From the NCBI GenBank assembly GCA_021613535.1, contig CP075496.1, forward strand, positions 10,602,001 to 10,666,000: DNA of 64,000 bases. Direction: 5' to 3'. Each line of letters starts with the position of its first letter. The first letter of the stretch is position 1. Origin of the DNA: Adineta vaga. Taxonomy: Eukaryota; Rotifera. Shown here piece after piece: positions 41,886 through 54,476 of this stretch. A program made the translations under genes and the position numbers. The notes below the pieces were generated by a model. That model did no database searches, was not told the origin of the DNA, and was given only the letters and a program-made list of their open reading frames with translations.

Positions 41886-43129
41886 TTAAGTCGAAAGAAG
41901 TGAAGTGGATCTTTCAGTTCCATTCTCATCTTCGCCAAAATAAAAAACACCTTGTAAATTAAGTAAACATTCAGCTGCTTTGTGTAACTCTTCGAATGTA
42001 TTTGGATCTACATAATTTCAGAAAAGATATTTAACAAAATGATTGAAAGTATTATGAAAAGAACTGACCAATTAAAGCTAATTCAGCAGCATCACCATCA
42101 ATTAATCGACTATCTGGAATCTGTAAATCTTCGAGTAAATTATTTGATTCTGAAATATTAAAAGAATAGTTAATATATATCTATTTGACTTGTGAATTTC
42201 ACATACCATCTATAGAAGATGATAATGATTCATTTGGTATTTTATCTAAGGAGAAAATATAATCTATGTAATTTTACCTAACACAAAAGGAAATAATACC
42301 TGTTTCGTTTTGATTATCACCATCTACAATTAATACTTGACTAATCAATTTATCTATAAAATCATTTCATTGATTTCAATTTTTTCTCTTTTTCTTTCAA
42401 ACTTACTTTGTTCGTCAAGTGCTTGAGTGTCAATTGTCCAATTTTTCTTATTATTATCTTTATTTTGTTGATGTCGACTAGTTTTCAAATGCTTCATTAA
42501 ATTACTATATGATTTAAATTTCATCTGACATATATTACAAATATATGGCCGAACATCAGCATGAAGACGTACATGACGACGCATATTACGTATTGACCAA
42601 CATCGACATCCACAAAGAGTACATGTATAACTTCAAAGTAAAAAGATTATCAAAGAATAAATCATTTGAAAATGAATTTTACCTTGTAGTATTCTTTTCT
42701 TTGTGTTGATTTCGATGTATAACAATCTGTTCGTTTGATGTTAGATCCGTTTGTAGAAGAGAAGAAGATGGTTGAGAAGGTGATGATATAGGAATTATTG
42801 GTAATGGAAGACTTAATGGTTTACATCGTTGGATAGAACTTGTAATTTTTCCATTGGTGATTGTTGTACAACGAGATGAAGATATTTTCATTGCACGTTT
42901 TAAATGTGAAAGACGTTTTCCATGTTGATATAATGCACTACTCGAACGAAATTGTCTTTGACATAAATTACATCGAAACTGATTAGGATTCTGAAATATA
43001 TATTATTAAATCAAATTTGACTTAAAGAAATGAAATGATTTAAGGCAATTTACTTACAGATGTATGATTTGTTACTTGTAAACAATCATTATTCGTTGTT
43101 GTATTCATGATTTGTACAAATTTCGACAT
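41886..43129 (-). CDS. three-finger C2H2 zinc-finger protein
   Basis: Seven exons (43058-43129, 42683-42990, 42407-42630, 42300-42353, 42207-42245, 42069-42149, 41886-42007) give 299 aa in phase. The start at 43129 is the upstream of two in-frame ATGs (the other is 43108). Finger 1: FRCNLCQRQFRSSSALYQHG, with a longer His spacing (KRLSHLKRA). Finger 2: YTCTLCGCRCWSIRNMRRHV. Finger 3: YICNICQMKFKSYSNLMKHL, with His-rich end. Fingers 2 and 3 are joined by a TGEKP-like linker (HADVRPY). A Ser/Pro-rich linker sits between fingers 1 and 2. The C-terminus is acidic (LLEDLQIPDSRLIDGD) and resembles an activation region. Probably a nuclear DNA-binding protein; no named orthologue recognised. Confidence 0.75.
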
Positions 43130-43413
43130 AAAAAAGTATCTACGTAAAAAACAACATCAGTTCAATGCTTACGGTTGCGATTATTTTGAACCGTTCAGTT
43201 TCGGTTTCTGAAGAAAAAGAGATTTTTTGATATAGTGTAATAGAATTTCTTTTTGTGATTTTGTTTTCTTTTATTAATCGCAAAAAAAATATCTAATCGG
43301 TACCAAAGAGCAAAAAGAAAACAGTTCATTTGCCTACACATAGAAAAAAGAAAACGAACGGGAGAATAGTCATTTCAAAAAGAACTGAAAAACAAAAATA
43401 AACTAATCATTGA

Positions 43414-43829
43414 TTATTCCCATTTAGCGAGAATATCAGCCTCTTTAAAGATGAAATATTCTTTATTTTCAATTTCAACCTTAGTACCACCATATTCTGG
43501 CAACAAAACTTTATCACCGGTTTGCACACTCACAGGAACTTGAGTACCATCCTAAAAAACAAAGAAACAAATCATTGATTGAAACGAACATTTATGAAAT
43601 TAACCTACTTTTTGTCTAAGACCTTTGCCTACAGCAATAACAGTAGCATGGAGAACTTTACCAATGGATTTTTCTGGGATATGTATGCCACCTTTCGTTG
43701 TTGTTTCCTTAGCAAATCGTTCGACAAGTACACGATCAAATAAAGGAAGAATACGTTTCAATGATGATGCCTTTTGGTAGAAAATTTTCAAAATCTTGTT
43801 TATTTTATCTTTCTTATCCTACTTACCAT
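43414..43829 (-). CDS. HSPE1: mitochondrial Hsp10 co-chaperonin
   Basis: Three exons (43827-43829, 43609-43770, 43414-43551) give 100 aa, the normal size. The first coding exon is only the ATG, followed directly by GTAAGTAGG. Sequence: LKRILPLFDRVLVERFAKET, TKGGIHIPEKSIGKVL (mobile loop), ATVIAVGKG, then GDKVLLPEYGGTKVEIENKE and ILAKWE. It forms the heptameric lid on Hsp60 in the mitochondrial matrix. It is divergent from Hsp60 with 278 bp between starts, an arrangement also found in mammals. Confidence 0.95.
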
Positions 43830-46328
<2,499 letters not shown>

Positions 46329-47782
46329 GAGAATAAGTGAACGTTAAAATGACCTTCTAGAACAGTTTTGTTATGTCTATGCTTATTTTTGTTTTTTTTC
46401 TACTTTTGTGTCGGCCGTTGTATACCTTATAGGAAATACATAATAAGACGATCAATACTGATGAGAGTGATCATTATAAAAAAAATATTTTTGAAATCTG
46501 GGAATGCAATTGATTTTTACAAAGAGTGGATAGTAAATCATAGGAAAATGCAATATTTCCTTGAGTATAATACTACTGATGGCTTTCCATGAGAAAATAT
46601 TAATTTTTAATTGCGAACAAAATTTCATCAAAATTTGTCATCGATTGATTGCAACTAATAATTCAAAGAAATTGTATTTCATAAATTACAGTTTGTCAAA
46701 TATTCTTTATCAACAAGTTCATTACTTTTTCTGTTTCATTGAACTGATGAAAACAGCTATGAGACATGATAAGATTTATATCAATCAGACGATAAGAAAA
46801 TTAAACAGTATGAAAACAATGCTATCTAAGTCAATCGATATATATATATATATATAAATTTAACAATAGTGTTGTAAAAGTTTTATAACAGTCTACGGAA
46901 ATTCTTTTGTTAAGAATAGAAATATATTTATTAATTAATTTCCATCTCAAAGCAGAATGACCTTTTCTCTCGTACAAAAAAAATCTGTTTATTTTCATCT
47001 CATTTAGTTATAAACGAAATAATATGAGAGATTCAACATGCCTCTTGATGATTATTAGCAAAATCAATTTGCAATTAGTGTATCATAAGTTATCAGTATT
47101 GTATACATGACATACACATATCTATCTATGTAGACAAATGGTGCATACATGAGATCGATAACATCCGGAGTGTGAAGAAGATAGGAGACAGTTGCTCCAC
47201 CTCAATATCTCTTCGCCAAAAAAAATTGACTTCAATGACAGCTCTTCATCCTCATTAGTTCTTTTCAATTGATTTCAGTTAAACGATAATCATTCAATGT
47301 GTGTGAATTTCAACTTGATTATTTTGTCGGCATGTTAATATAAATATCAAAATAAGAGTCTTACATATTATTTTCAATGATAGAATTAAAAAACATAGTC
47401 GGCAATCATTGATATTTTTTCTATCTACATTCATCTTTTGATTAGAAGAGAAATATCTTGTTTGTACACAATTCATTGTTGTCTATATAGACTATTGCTA
47501 TTGAAGAGTTTTACAACCTCTTTCTCGCATCTGAGAAAAGAAGAAAAAAGAGTCAATGCATGCACACATACATACATATATATAAAATCTTATCTCATTT
47601 GTTCTCTTGGCTTCTTCGTCTTTTTCTTCTATCTATACGGAAATTCAATTAGAATCATGAGAATAGGTATAAGACGTTTGTAGTTGTCCGACATAAGCAA
47701 AAAAAACAATAATAAGAAAGGAGGAAGAAAACGATGATGATGAACACATATATATATATAGAAAACAGATCATCTTACATAC
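46329..47782. other. intergenic, gene-poor
   Basis: AT-rich sequence after the Hsp60 stop with short (TA)n near 46840-46856. Open frames (for example 46368-46592 and 46561-46857) have no domain or splice support. No RNA gene seen. Confidence 0.5.
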
Positions 47783-48083
47783 ATAAAAAACATCTTTAAC
47801 AAATGGCATCGGTCGCACGCGACTTTCTTTTACATGTTCAATTATCTTTTCTTCTGCTTCATCTTTTGCTTTTGCTTTTTTTTCATTGTCATATGGCGTT
47901 TTTCCAGTTGACTACTAATATACTAATATAAGTATCGAGTGACTTTTTTAATCGATGAATAGAAAAACAGATAGACGAATAGAAAAAAGTGTTGCTACTT
48001 TGTTCAGCGGAATAAAAACACCTTGAAAGGGAAAAAAATAGGAAATACCTGGTGAGAATCAATTTCTTTAACTAAACGCCCTC
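47783..48083 (-). other. possible two-exon coding fragment
   Basis: Two minus-strand segments, 48049-48083 and 47783-47911, are bounded by acceptor and donor motifs (TTCGTAG / CAG-GTATTTCC and TTAGTAG / TAT-GTATGTAAG) and join in phase 0. The product starts GRLVKEIDSHQSTGKTPYDN and continues Lys/Ala/Glu-rich (KDEAEEKIIEHVKESRVRP, then MPFVKDVF), with codon use like real genes here. I find no start or stop exon, and no family comes to mind. It may be the middle of a small gene with tiny exons, a decayed gene, or chance. Confidence 0.3.
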
Positions 48084-48328
48084 CTACGAATCAATGACGG
48101 ACATCCGGACTCTATTCAGCTTTTCTTTTCTTTTTTTTGTAATAACCCATCCATCCGTTATGGAAATAGGAAATAAGTGACCATATTCATCACTTCATTT
48201 AAAGAGAAAGAGAGAACAAGATCCAATATAGATTGATTTCTTTTTCTATGCCGATGTATCGAGAGACTCCATTTTCCACTTCAAAACGATTCTGTTTCTT
48301 GAGTGTTTACTGCTTTTCTCCCTATGTT

Positions 48329-48366
<38 letters not shown>

Positions 48367-49599
48367 AGTCAAAACGATAGTAATATGTGTGAATAGCACA
48401 ACATTTCCGGCACAACTTTATATTTATATTTAGCTACCTGTTCATGCGCTTATAGGCAAGCAGATTGCCGACAACGGATTAATATGATCAGCAACAACGA
48501 GTCAACTAATCGAAAAAAAAGAAAGAAATGACAATAATGACAAGAATGAGCTTGTCTCTTACGCACGAATGGCATAATTGAGTTTTTGATTTGTTCGATT
48601 GGACAATAACATAACACGAGATCATTTTATATGAATATTTCAAGTATGGAAATCAATAATATCTAAAGAATGAATTACAACATAGATACACTTGGATAGT
48701 AATAATCAATTGATTTTCTTTTTCTTCAATATTGAACAATCTATCGAAGTATTTATACAAGAGATTTTCTCAATTAGAATGATTGGATAAAATTTCAATG
48801 ATCTATCTAATCTGTTTCACAAATAAATTGTCGAAGAAAAAAAAAGATTTCTTTTTGGTCAATCATATGTCCTATCACGCTAGATCTACTAAAAATAATT
48901 GAAACAATTAAATTGATACTTATTGACAAGTATTTTAACATCTTTGTCAATAGACTTCAAACTAAATCAAAATTACTAGTTGAAGTTAAAGATACATATA
49001 GTCGGTTGCCATTTCTTTTGTTGTTTTGTCGACAACATCTGAGTGGCTCTTCATCGGCATCACAATATCAACAGATACATATACATATATATATATATAT
49101 TTATATACACATCCAGACATCGATAAGGTCATATTATCACCTCATCACCTGCATCGATTGAAGAAACAGCCTGAGGCTGGTTACTAAACATATACACTTT
49201 ATTTCTTTTTTTTGTGGCAATATACACTAATAGAAAATGTCTGTTGGTTTTTTTTTCTTCTCCTCTCACTATTACTATTCGATAGTATAGTGATGATGGT
49301 GATTATGATTGCAAAAACGAGAAGATCTTTTGCATGAATACTCAAAATATTTACTTAGCGTTTGTTCGTCTACAATATGAGAAAGATAGAAAGAAAGAAA
49401 GAAAAAAAATGCAAGAATGACACAGTTTCTATCGTTTTTTTTTATTGCACACTCGCGTTCGTTTCAATAGCCTTTTCTTCGGTTGTTGATTGGTTCTGTT
49501 GATGTGTGTGTATGTTCGCAGAAAGAATACTTTCACATGTCAATCTACACATACATACATGAGAGAGATGATGGGATTGGCCGTTACGATAATATTTTT
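48084..49599. other. intergenic, gene-poor, simple repeats
   Basis: Upstream flank of the FoxD gene. Contains a (TC)n tract, a (TA)n tract near 49085-49100 and a GAAA-repeat stretch near 49390. No gene recognised. Confidence 0.5.
48332..48365 (+). repeat. (TC)n microsatellite
   Basis: About 34 bases of nearly pure TC dinucleotide repeat, within a longer pyrimidine-rich region. Confidence 0.85.
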
Positions 49600-50070
49600 T
49601 CTTTTTCTCTCTTTCTCTCATTGCCGATCGTAAATCGATCTCTTTCTCTTTCTCTTTCTCTCTCTAACGCGCGCGCCCTATTGAAATGACGACAACGAAC
49701 GGAAATGAGCAGCAAACAGTCAGCATTACCCCATCGGAAATAGCCAAGCAGATCAGTCGTCTGTGAAGGTGAGGAAAAAGAGAAACACATACATAGAGAA
49801 AGTGTGTAAGCGAAAGAGAGACAGAGACAGAGCGAGAGAAAAACTTTTCTCATAACAATCATAGAATAACATAAGATACTTTTGGGAAAAAAAGATCTTT
49901 TTACATATATAATAATCGTCATTCGTCAGTTGTTCGCTTGCTTACATATATATTTTTCTTTGACTCTATTGATGTTCTTTTCTTCCTTCTACTTCTACAA
50001 CTTCTTCTATAATTGTCAAAATTGTTTCTAAATCACATTCCTTCAAACAAAATCCTTTGTTTTATTATCA
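49600..50070 (+). promoter_or_regulatory. FoxD upstream/5' UTR region
   Basis: A CT-rich stretch (49606-49664) is followed by a rare CG-rich patch (ACGCGCGCGCCC, about 49668-49679) and then a GA-rich stretch (about 49797-49843). In an AT-rich background this pyrimidine/CG/purine layout, about 400 bp before the FoxD ATG, looks like a core promoter with GAGA-type sequences. This is an inference from composition. Confidence 0.4.
49686..49766 (+). other. 26-codon upstream ORF candidate
   Basis: Begins MTTTNGNEQQTVSITPSEIA and ends ISRL before TGA at 49764; a donor-like GTGAGG follows at 49769. The composition is coding-like and more GC-rich than its surroundings. It could be a regulatory uORF of FoxD or the first exon of an unseen transcript. 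Confidence 0.25.
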
Positions 50071-51075
50071 ATGACAAATAAAATTGAAACAACAACAACA
50101 ACACCATCATCAATTGATGATGAATTGCTTGTTGATGTCGTTAGTCTTAATGGTAATAGTAGTTTATGTGTTGATTCATCTCAGCATACATCATCATCAC
50201 CAACATCTTCATCCTCATCACCCAATCATTCAATTGATTCAAGTCCGCATTCGCCAATTTCATCGTTATGTGGAGAAATTGAAGATGAACATACAAATTC
50301 CACGAAGAAATCTTTATCAGCTAAACAACATATTGTTAAACCACCTTACTCTTATATTGCATTAATTACTATGGCTATCTTACAATCTCCAACACGACGT
50401 TTAACCTTAAGTGGAATATGTGAATTTATTATGAATCGTTTTCCATATTATAAAGAACGTTTTCCTGCATGGCAAAATTCAATACGTCATAATTTAAGTT
50501 TAAATGATTGTTTTCTAAAAATTCCACGTTCACCAGGAAATCCCGGTAAGAATCTGCGGAAAATGAATTATCAAAATCTATTTCTTTTTTTTTCTTTAGG
50601 AAAAGGAAATTATTGGACATTAGATCCTGCTAGTGAAAATATGTTTGATAATGGTTCATTTTTACGTCGTCGGAAACGTTTTAAACGCATGAATCAACAT
50701 CACCATCATCATCATTCAGCATGTTTCCATCATGGACCAATGATATCTTCTTCAGTAACAGCACCACCACCGCCACCCTCGTTTCCACCAATCCCATATC
50801 CATTTCTTTCAACATCAGCACATTCAAAACGATGTTTTCCAATTTTACCCCCACCATTACCCTTACTTCCTCCACCACCTCCAATCCTACCAATGATACA
50901 TCAACATCCCAAGTCAAAAACTCCATTCACTATTGATAATCTAATCGGAAATATTAAAACATCACCAACATCATCATCTTCATCATCATCTTCATCATCG
51001 TCGTCGTCATCGTCAACACCATCAAATATCAATTCAGTATTAACGATAACTAATCGAGAAACATTTCGTGTATAA
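50071..51075 (+). CDS. FOXD: forkhead transcription factor, FoxD type
   Basis: Two exons (50071-50545 and 50600-51075) give 316 aa. The 54-bp intron (GTAAG...CTTTAG) is a multiple of three without a stop, so the frame also reads through as 334 aa. The forkhead domain runs from [19 protein letters not shown] through [20 protein letters not shown] and [18 protein letters not shown] to [20 protein letters not shown] and [10 protein letters not shown]; the last element is typical of FoxD. The intron interrupts the domain at the PGNPGKGN turn. After the domain come a His run, Pro-rich segments and [10 protein letters not shown], an eh1-type Groucho-binding motif as in FoxD proteins. An acidic, Ser-rich region precedes the domain. 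Nuclear, probably a repressor in development. Confidence 0.9.
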   Translation: MTNKIETTTTTPSSIDDELLVDVVSLNGNSSLCVDSSQHTSSSPTSSSSSPNHSIDSSPHSPISSLCGEIEDEHTNSTKKSLSAKQHIVKPPYSYIALITMAILQSPTRRLTLSGICEFIMNRFPYYKERFPAWQNSIRHNLSLNDCFLKIPRSPGNPGKNLRKMNYQNLFLFFSLGKGNYWTLDPASENMFDNGSFLRRRKRFKRMNQHHHHHHSACFHHGPMISSSVTAPPPPPSFPPIPYPFLSTSAHSKRCFPILPPPLPLLPPPPPILPMIHQHPKSKTPFTIDNLIGNIKTSPTSSSSSSSSSSSSSSSTPSNINSVLTITNRETFRV

Positions 51076-53091
51076 ATTTTCTTTTTCTTTTCCTCTTTTT
51101 TTTCTGTAACTATGTGCCACTTTTATTCTATATTTGACGACTAGTCAGTGAGAGCATGTTTGCCCGTTTGTTTTCTTTTTTTTATATATATTCACGTATA
51201 TATATATATATACATATATAAAATAATAATAATAACATTGTAACCAATGAAAAAAAAACTTCAACTCAACAAGAAAAATGATCGGTCAGATGTAAACTGA
51301 TAAGAAATATGTTCTTGTCTAGTTTTACAACTCTTTTTTTTGTCATGAAAGCAATAAATTAATGTATAACACGAATCATTATTCTCAAGTAAATCAAATA
51401 GTCGATAGTTCTTATGTTTACTTCTTGTAAACAGAAACATACATATAAATATAGAAAAGAAAAACGAATATCTTAACGTTTCTTTTCTGTTTTAAGATAT
51501 GTCATGTACATCTGTATCATCAACATCATAAATAAAAAAGAAATTGAGTTTCTTGTCACCGAATGATTGTGTTGAAAGATTTTCATCTGTTTCTGATGAT
51601 GATAATACCCTTGTATATACACATGAGTATCTGTTCGTTGTTAATCATATATATTAGACTGCTGCTTCTCTTTTATATATATATGTTTTGATGAATCGCT
51701 TTCTCGTTTGTACTAACACAAAAGTCAAAATAAACAAAAGGATAAATATCAATTGTTGTTATTCCAACGAGATGTGTGTGTATCTATGCTCTCTTCTGCA
51801 CAATTATCCACAATAAGGAGGAAACAACATGTCGTCAGTCGGATATCCGTCTGTTGTTGATGTAAGAGAGTATGAAAAGATTGAGAGAAAAGAAATAAAA
51901 GTGACTGTTGTTAGAATAGTAAGCAATAACAATTAGCTTCATCCCTCGATAGAGATAGACAAGATAGGAATGAAGACGATGTGCGAACGTACACAGCTGT
52001 GTAAGCGTACATGTATGTATCTCTTCGTTTTGCTTGAGTACGATGCACATACAAATAGAAGAAAAGAGAGAAGAAGAAAAAACAAATGCCGAAAATTTTC
52101 TTGTTTCAGATGTTAGTGGAATCGAATTCATGCAATACACGAAAAAGATATTCTCTACAATAGATAGATAAATCAAAGCAAGATAAGAAAATGAGATTAT
52201 CAATGAGTTAGAAGAGAAGAAAAATATCTAATTTTATTACATTTTCTTCTTTGAAGTTGTTTTCTTTTTCTCTATATGTACGATGAATTCAAATCGAAAT
52301 TAACATCAGTAAAATACTTAAGTGTTTGCTCTACTACATTCTTCATACGTTAAGTAACAAATAAAAAGAATGCTACTTTATAACTACTATAAAAAAAGAA
52401 AAGACATTAAACGAACTATCTTCAGTTTCTAGTCAGAAAACAAAGTGAACTAAAAACTTATCATGATTAGTTGACTTGTACGAGACAAAAGACATGAATA
52501 TATAACTATGTAAAATTTCTTTTTAAGTCCAATTTTAATATTATTTCAGATTGTTTCATTATAATCTGAGTTATTCCCTTCGTATCTGTTCTTGTAATTA
52601 TTGGATGGAGAGTTATGTATAATATAAGAACGATAGAACATATTTTCTCATTGTTAAACATAAGAACTTGAAATAATCTATGTAATAAATGAAGTTTTAA
52701 TATAGTGACATTTCTATTCCTTTCTTTCCTTTTTTTGTATTCAAGAAGATAAGCGGAACTAGAAGTGTACTTCATTTTTTCTAGAGTAGTCATCAAATAA
52801 GTATTGCACTTCTTTCTTTTACGACAAACTTAACTAAGTAATCGATAGAAAATGACTTGCTATTGTAAAATAATTGTATAGATTTCGATTTTTTCTTATG
52901 GAATATCCTTACAATCTTGATCTTTGTGTTGTTTTATTGAAAATAAGAGAAAAAAAAAGAATTTCTGTATTGACAAATATGTATATATAAAGAAAATTGT
53001 GAATTGTTTGTTTGCTTGTTTGTTTTTCATATTTGTTAAAAGATAAAATCAGAAGAAAAAGAGCTATCTGTTAAAAATTGTTCATATTAAT
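51076..53091. other. intergenic between convergent genes
   Basis: Downstream of FoxD (+) and of the calbindin-type gene (-). AT-rich, with a (TA)n tract near 51197-51212. The open frames are composition-driven. A 2-kb spacer is large for this window and may include long 3' UTRs. Confidence 0.5.
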
Positions 53092-54476
53092 TTAGACATC
53101 AGAAGATTGACTTAAAGCTAAAAGAACCATTTTTAATTCTGGTTTGCTAAGCTTCTTATCGCGATTCACATCGCATCCATTTAATAATGACCGTTTAAAT
53201 TGTTGTAAATCATCATTATCATATTCCTAAACGATACCAAATAAATCAAATTTTAAATAAAAAATATCATAAATGACAATACTTTTCGAACAAGATCCAT
53301 TAGGTCCTTTACAAATCCATCTAGTTCTTCTTCTTCGATAATATTATTTCCATCCTTAATATGATAAAACATCGACGAAATATGAATTTATACATTATAA
53401 AAAGAATCAAATTACTTTATCATAAAGTTGAAATACTCGATCAAGATCTTGTGAATTTATTGATGAACAACCCTGGATTGAAATGGAGAAAAAATAAGTA
53501 AGCATGCAAAAAGAGACGAATAATTACTTTAAAAATTGGACGTAAAAGAAAATTTTCTCGAACAGGTAGAAGTCTAGAATTAAATTTACAAATGATTACT
53601 TTCTTTCATCTATATTTTTCTTTTTCTTTTTTACTTCGCCATTTCACTAAATTGTAATTTTCCATCACCATTTGAATCAAATATATGTAACTAAAGAAAG
53701 AATCAAATGAATTTTTTTTCTTTTTGTTTTTAATAAGATTTGAATTCCTTCCATACTATTGTGTCAGTATATTCAATTAATTTCTCTTCAGTTATTTTGT
53801 TTCCTTGTCGTCTATTTAAAAGTGTCTTTATAAATTGTTTTAATTCATCAGCTTCAATATAACCTGAACAATCAGTATCAAATTGTTTCCAAACTTTCAT
53901 AAAATCTACACTTGATTCAAGTGGATTATCTTTACGAAAAAGAAGAAGAAAATTTTCTTCTGTTGGTAGGATTTCAGCTAACTAAAAAGAAACGAATATT
54001 ATTTCATTAATTTACTATATCAAAAGAAAACATAAAACTTACTTCTCCAATTTCAATCCGACCATCTGAATTCACATCATAAGCTTCTAAGAAACATTCT
54101 TTTAATTCTCTTAATACACTATCAGATATCAACTAATAGAATAATAAAATTGTTGAATAAAAGAAGAAGATGGAAGAAAATATTCAACTTACATCTGGAC
54201 CTGTGTCACTTAAATTAACAGATGTAGCTAATTCACGAAGTAAATCGTCCAATTCATGCCCTTCAATGAAACCATTACCTAAATTAAAGATTAAAAAACA
54301 AATGAATATTTTTTTGATAAAATTCTATCCATACAATCAAGGTCATAATGACTCCAAATTTCCATGAATTGATTAGCAGTTAATTGTTTAAATTCTTTAC
54401 TTTGTTCATCACGAAATTGTCTTAGAAAGTTCTCTTTTTTACGATGACGTTGGTGCTCATTACCAGTTGTTGCCAT
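53092..54476 (-). CDS. six-EF-hand calcium-binding protein, calbindin/calretinin type
   Basis: Eight or so short exons; the first are 54335-54476, 54193-54278 and one starting at 54132, and the last ends at the stop 53092-53094. Six EF loops are visible in order: DLDCNGFIEGHE, DVNSDGRIEIGE, DTDCSGYIEADE, DSNGDGKLQFSE, DKDGNNIIEEEE and DVNRDKKLSKPE; the last is the weakest, lacking the central Gly. The repeated LPTEENFLLLFR and LLPVRENFLLRP linkers identify the calbindin-D28k/calretinin/secretagogin family (Drosophila Cbp53E). Cytosolic calcium buffer and sensor, mostly neuronal in animals. The ATG lies 14 bases behind a very T-rich acceptor (CCTATTTTTTTTTAG), so the mRNA has a 5' UTR intron or a spliced leader. 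Confidence 0.9.

Noticed and set aside
49584-49922. 112-codon minus-strand frame with an Arg-Glu repeat
   Set aside because: The Arg-Glu run is the translated CT/GA microsatellite, not a protein domain.
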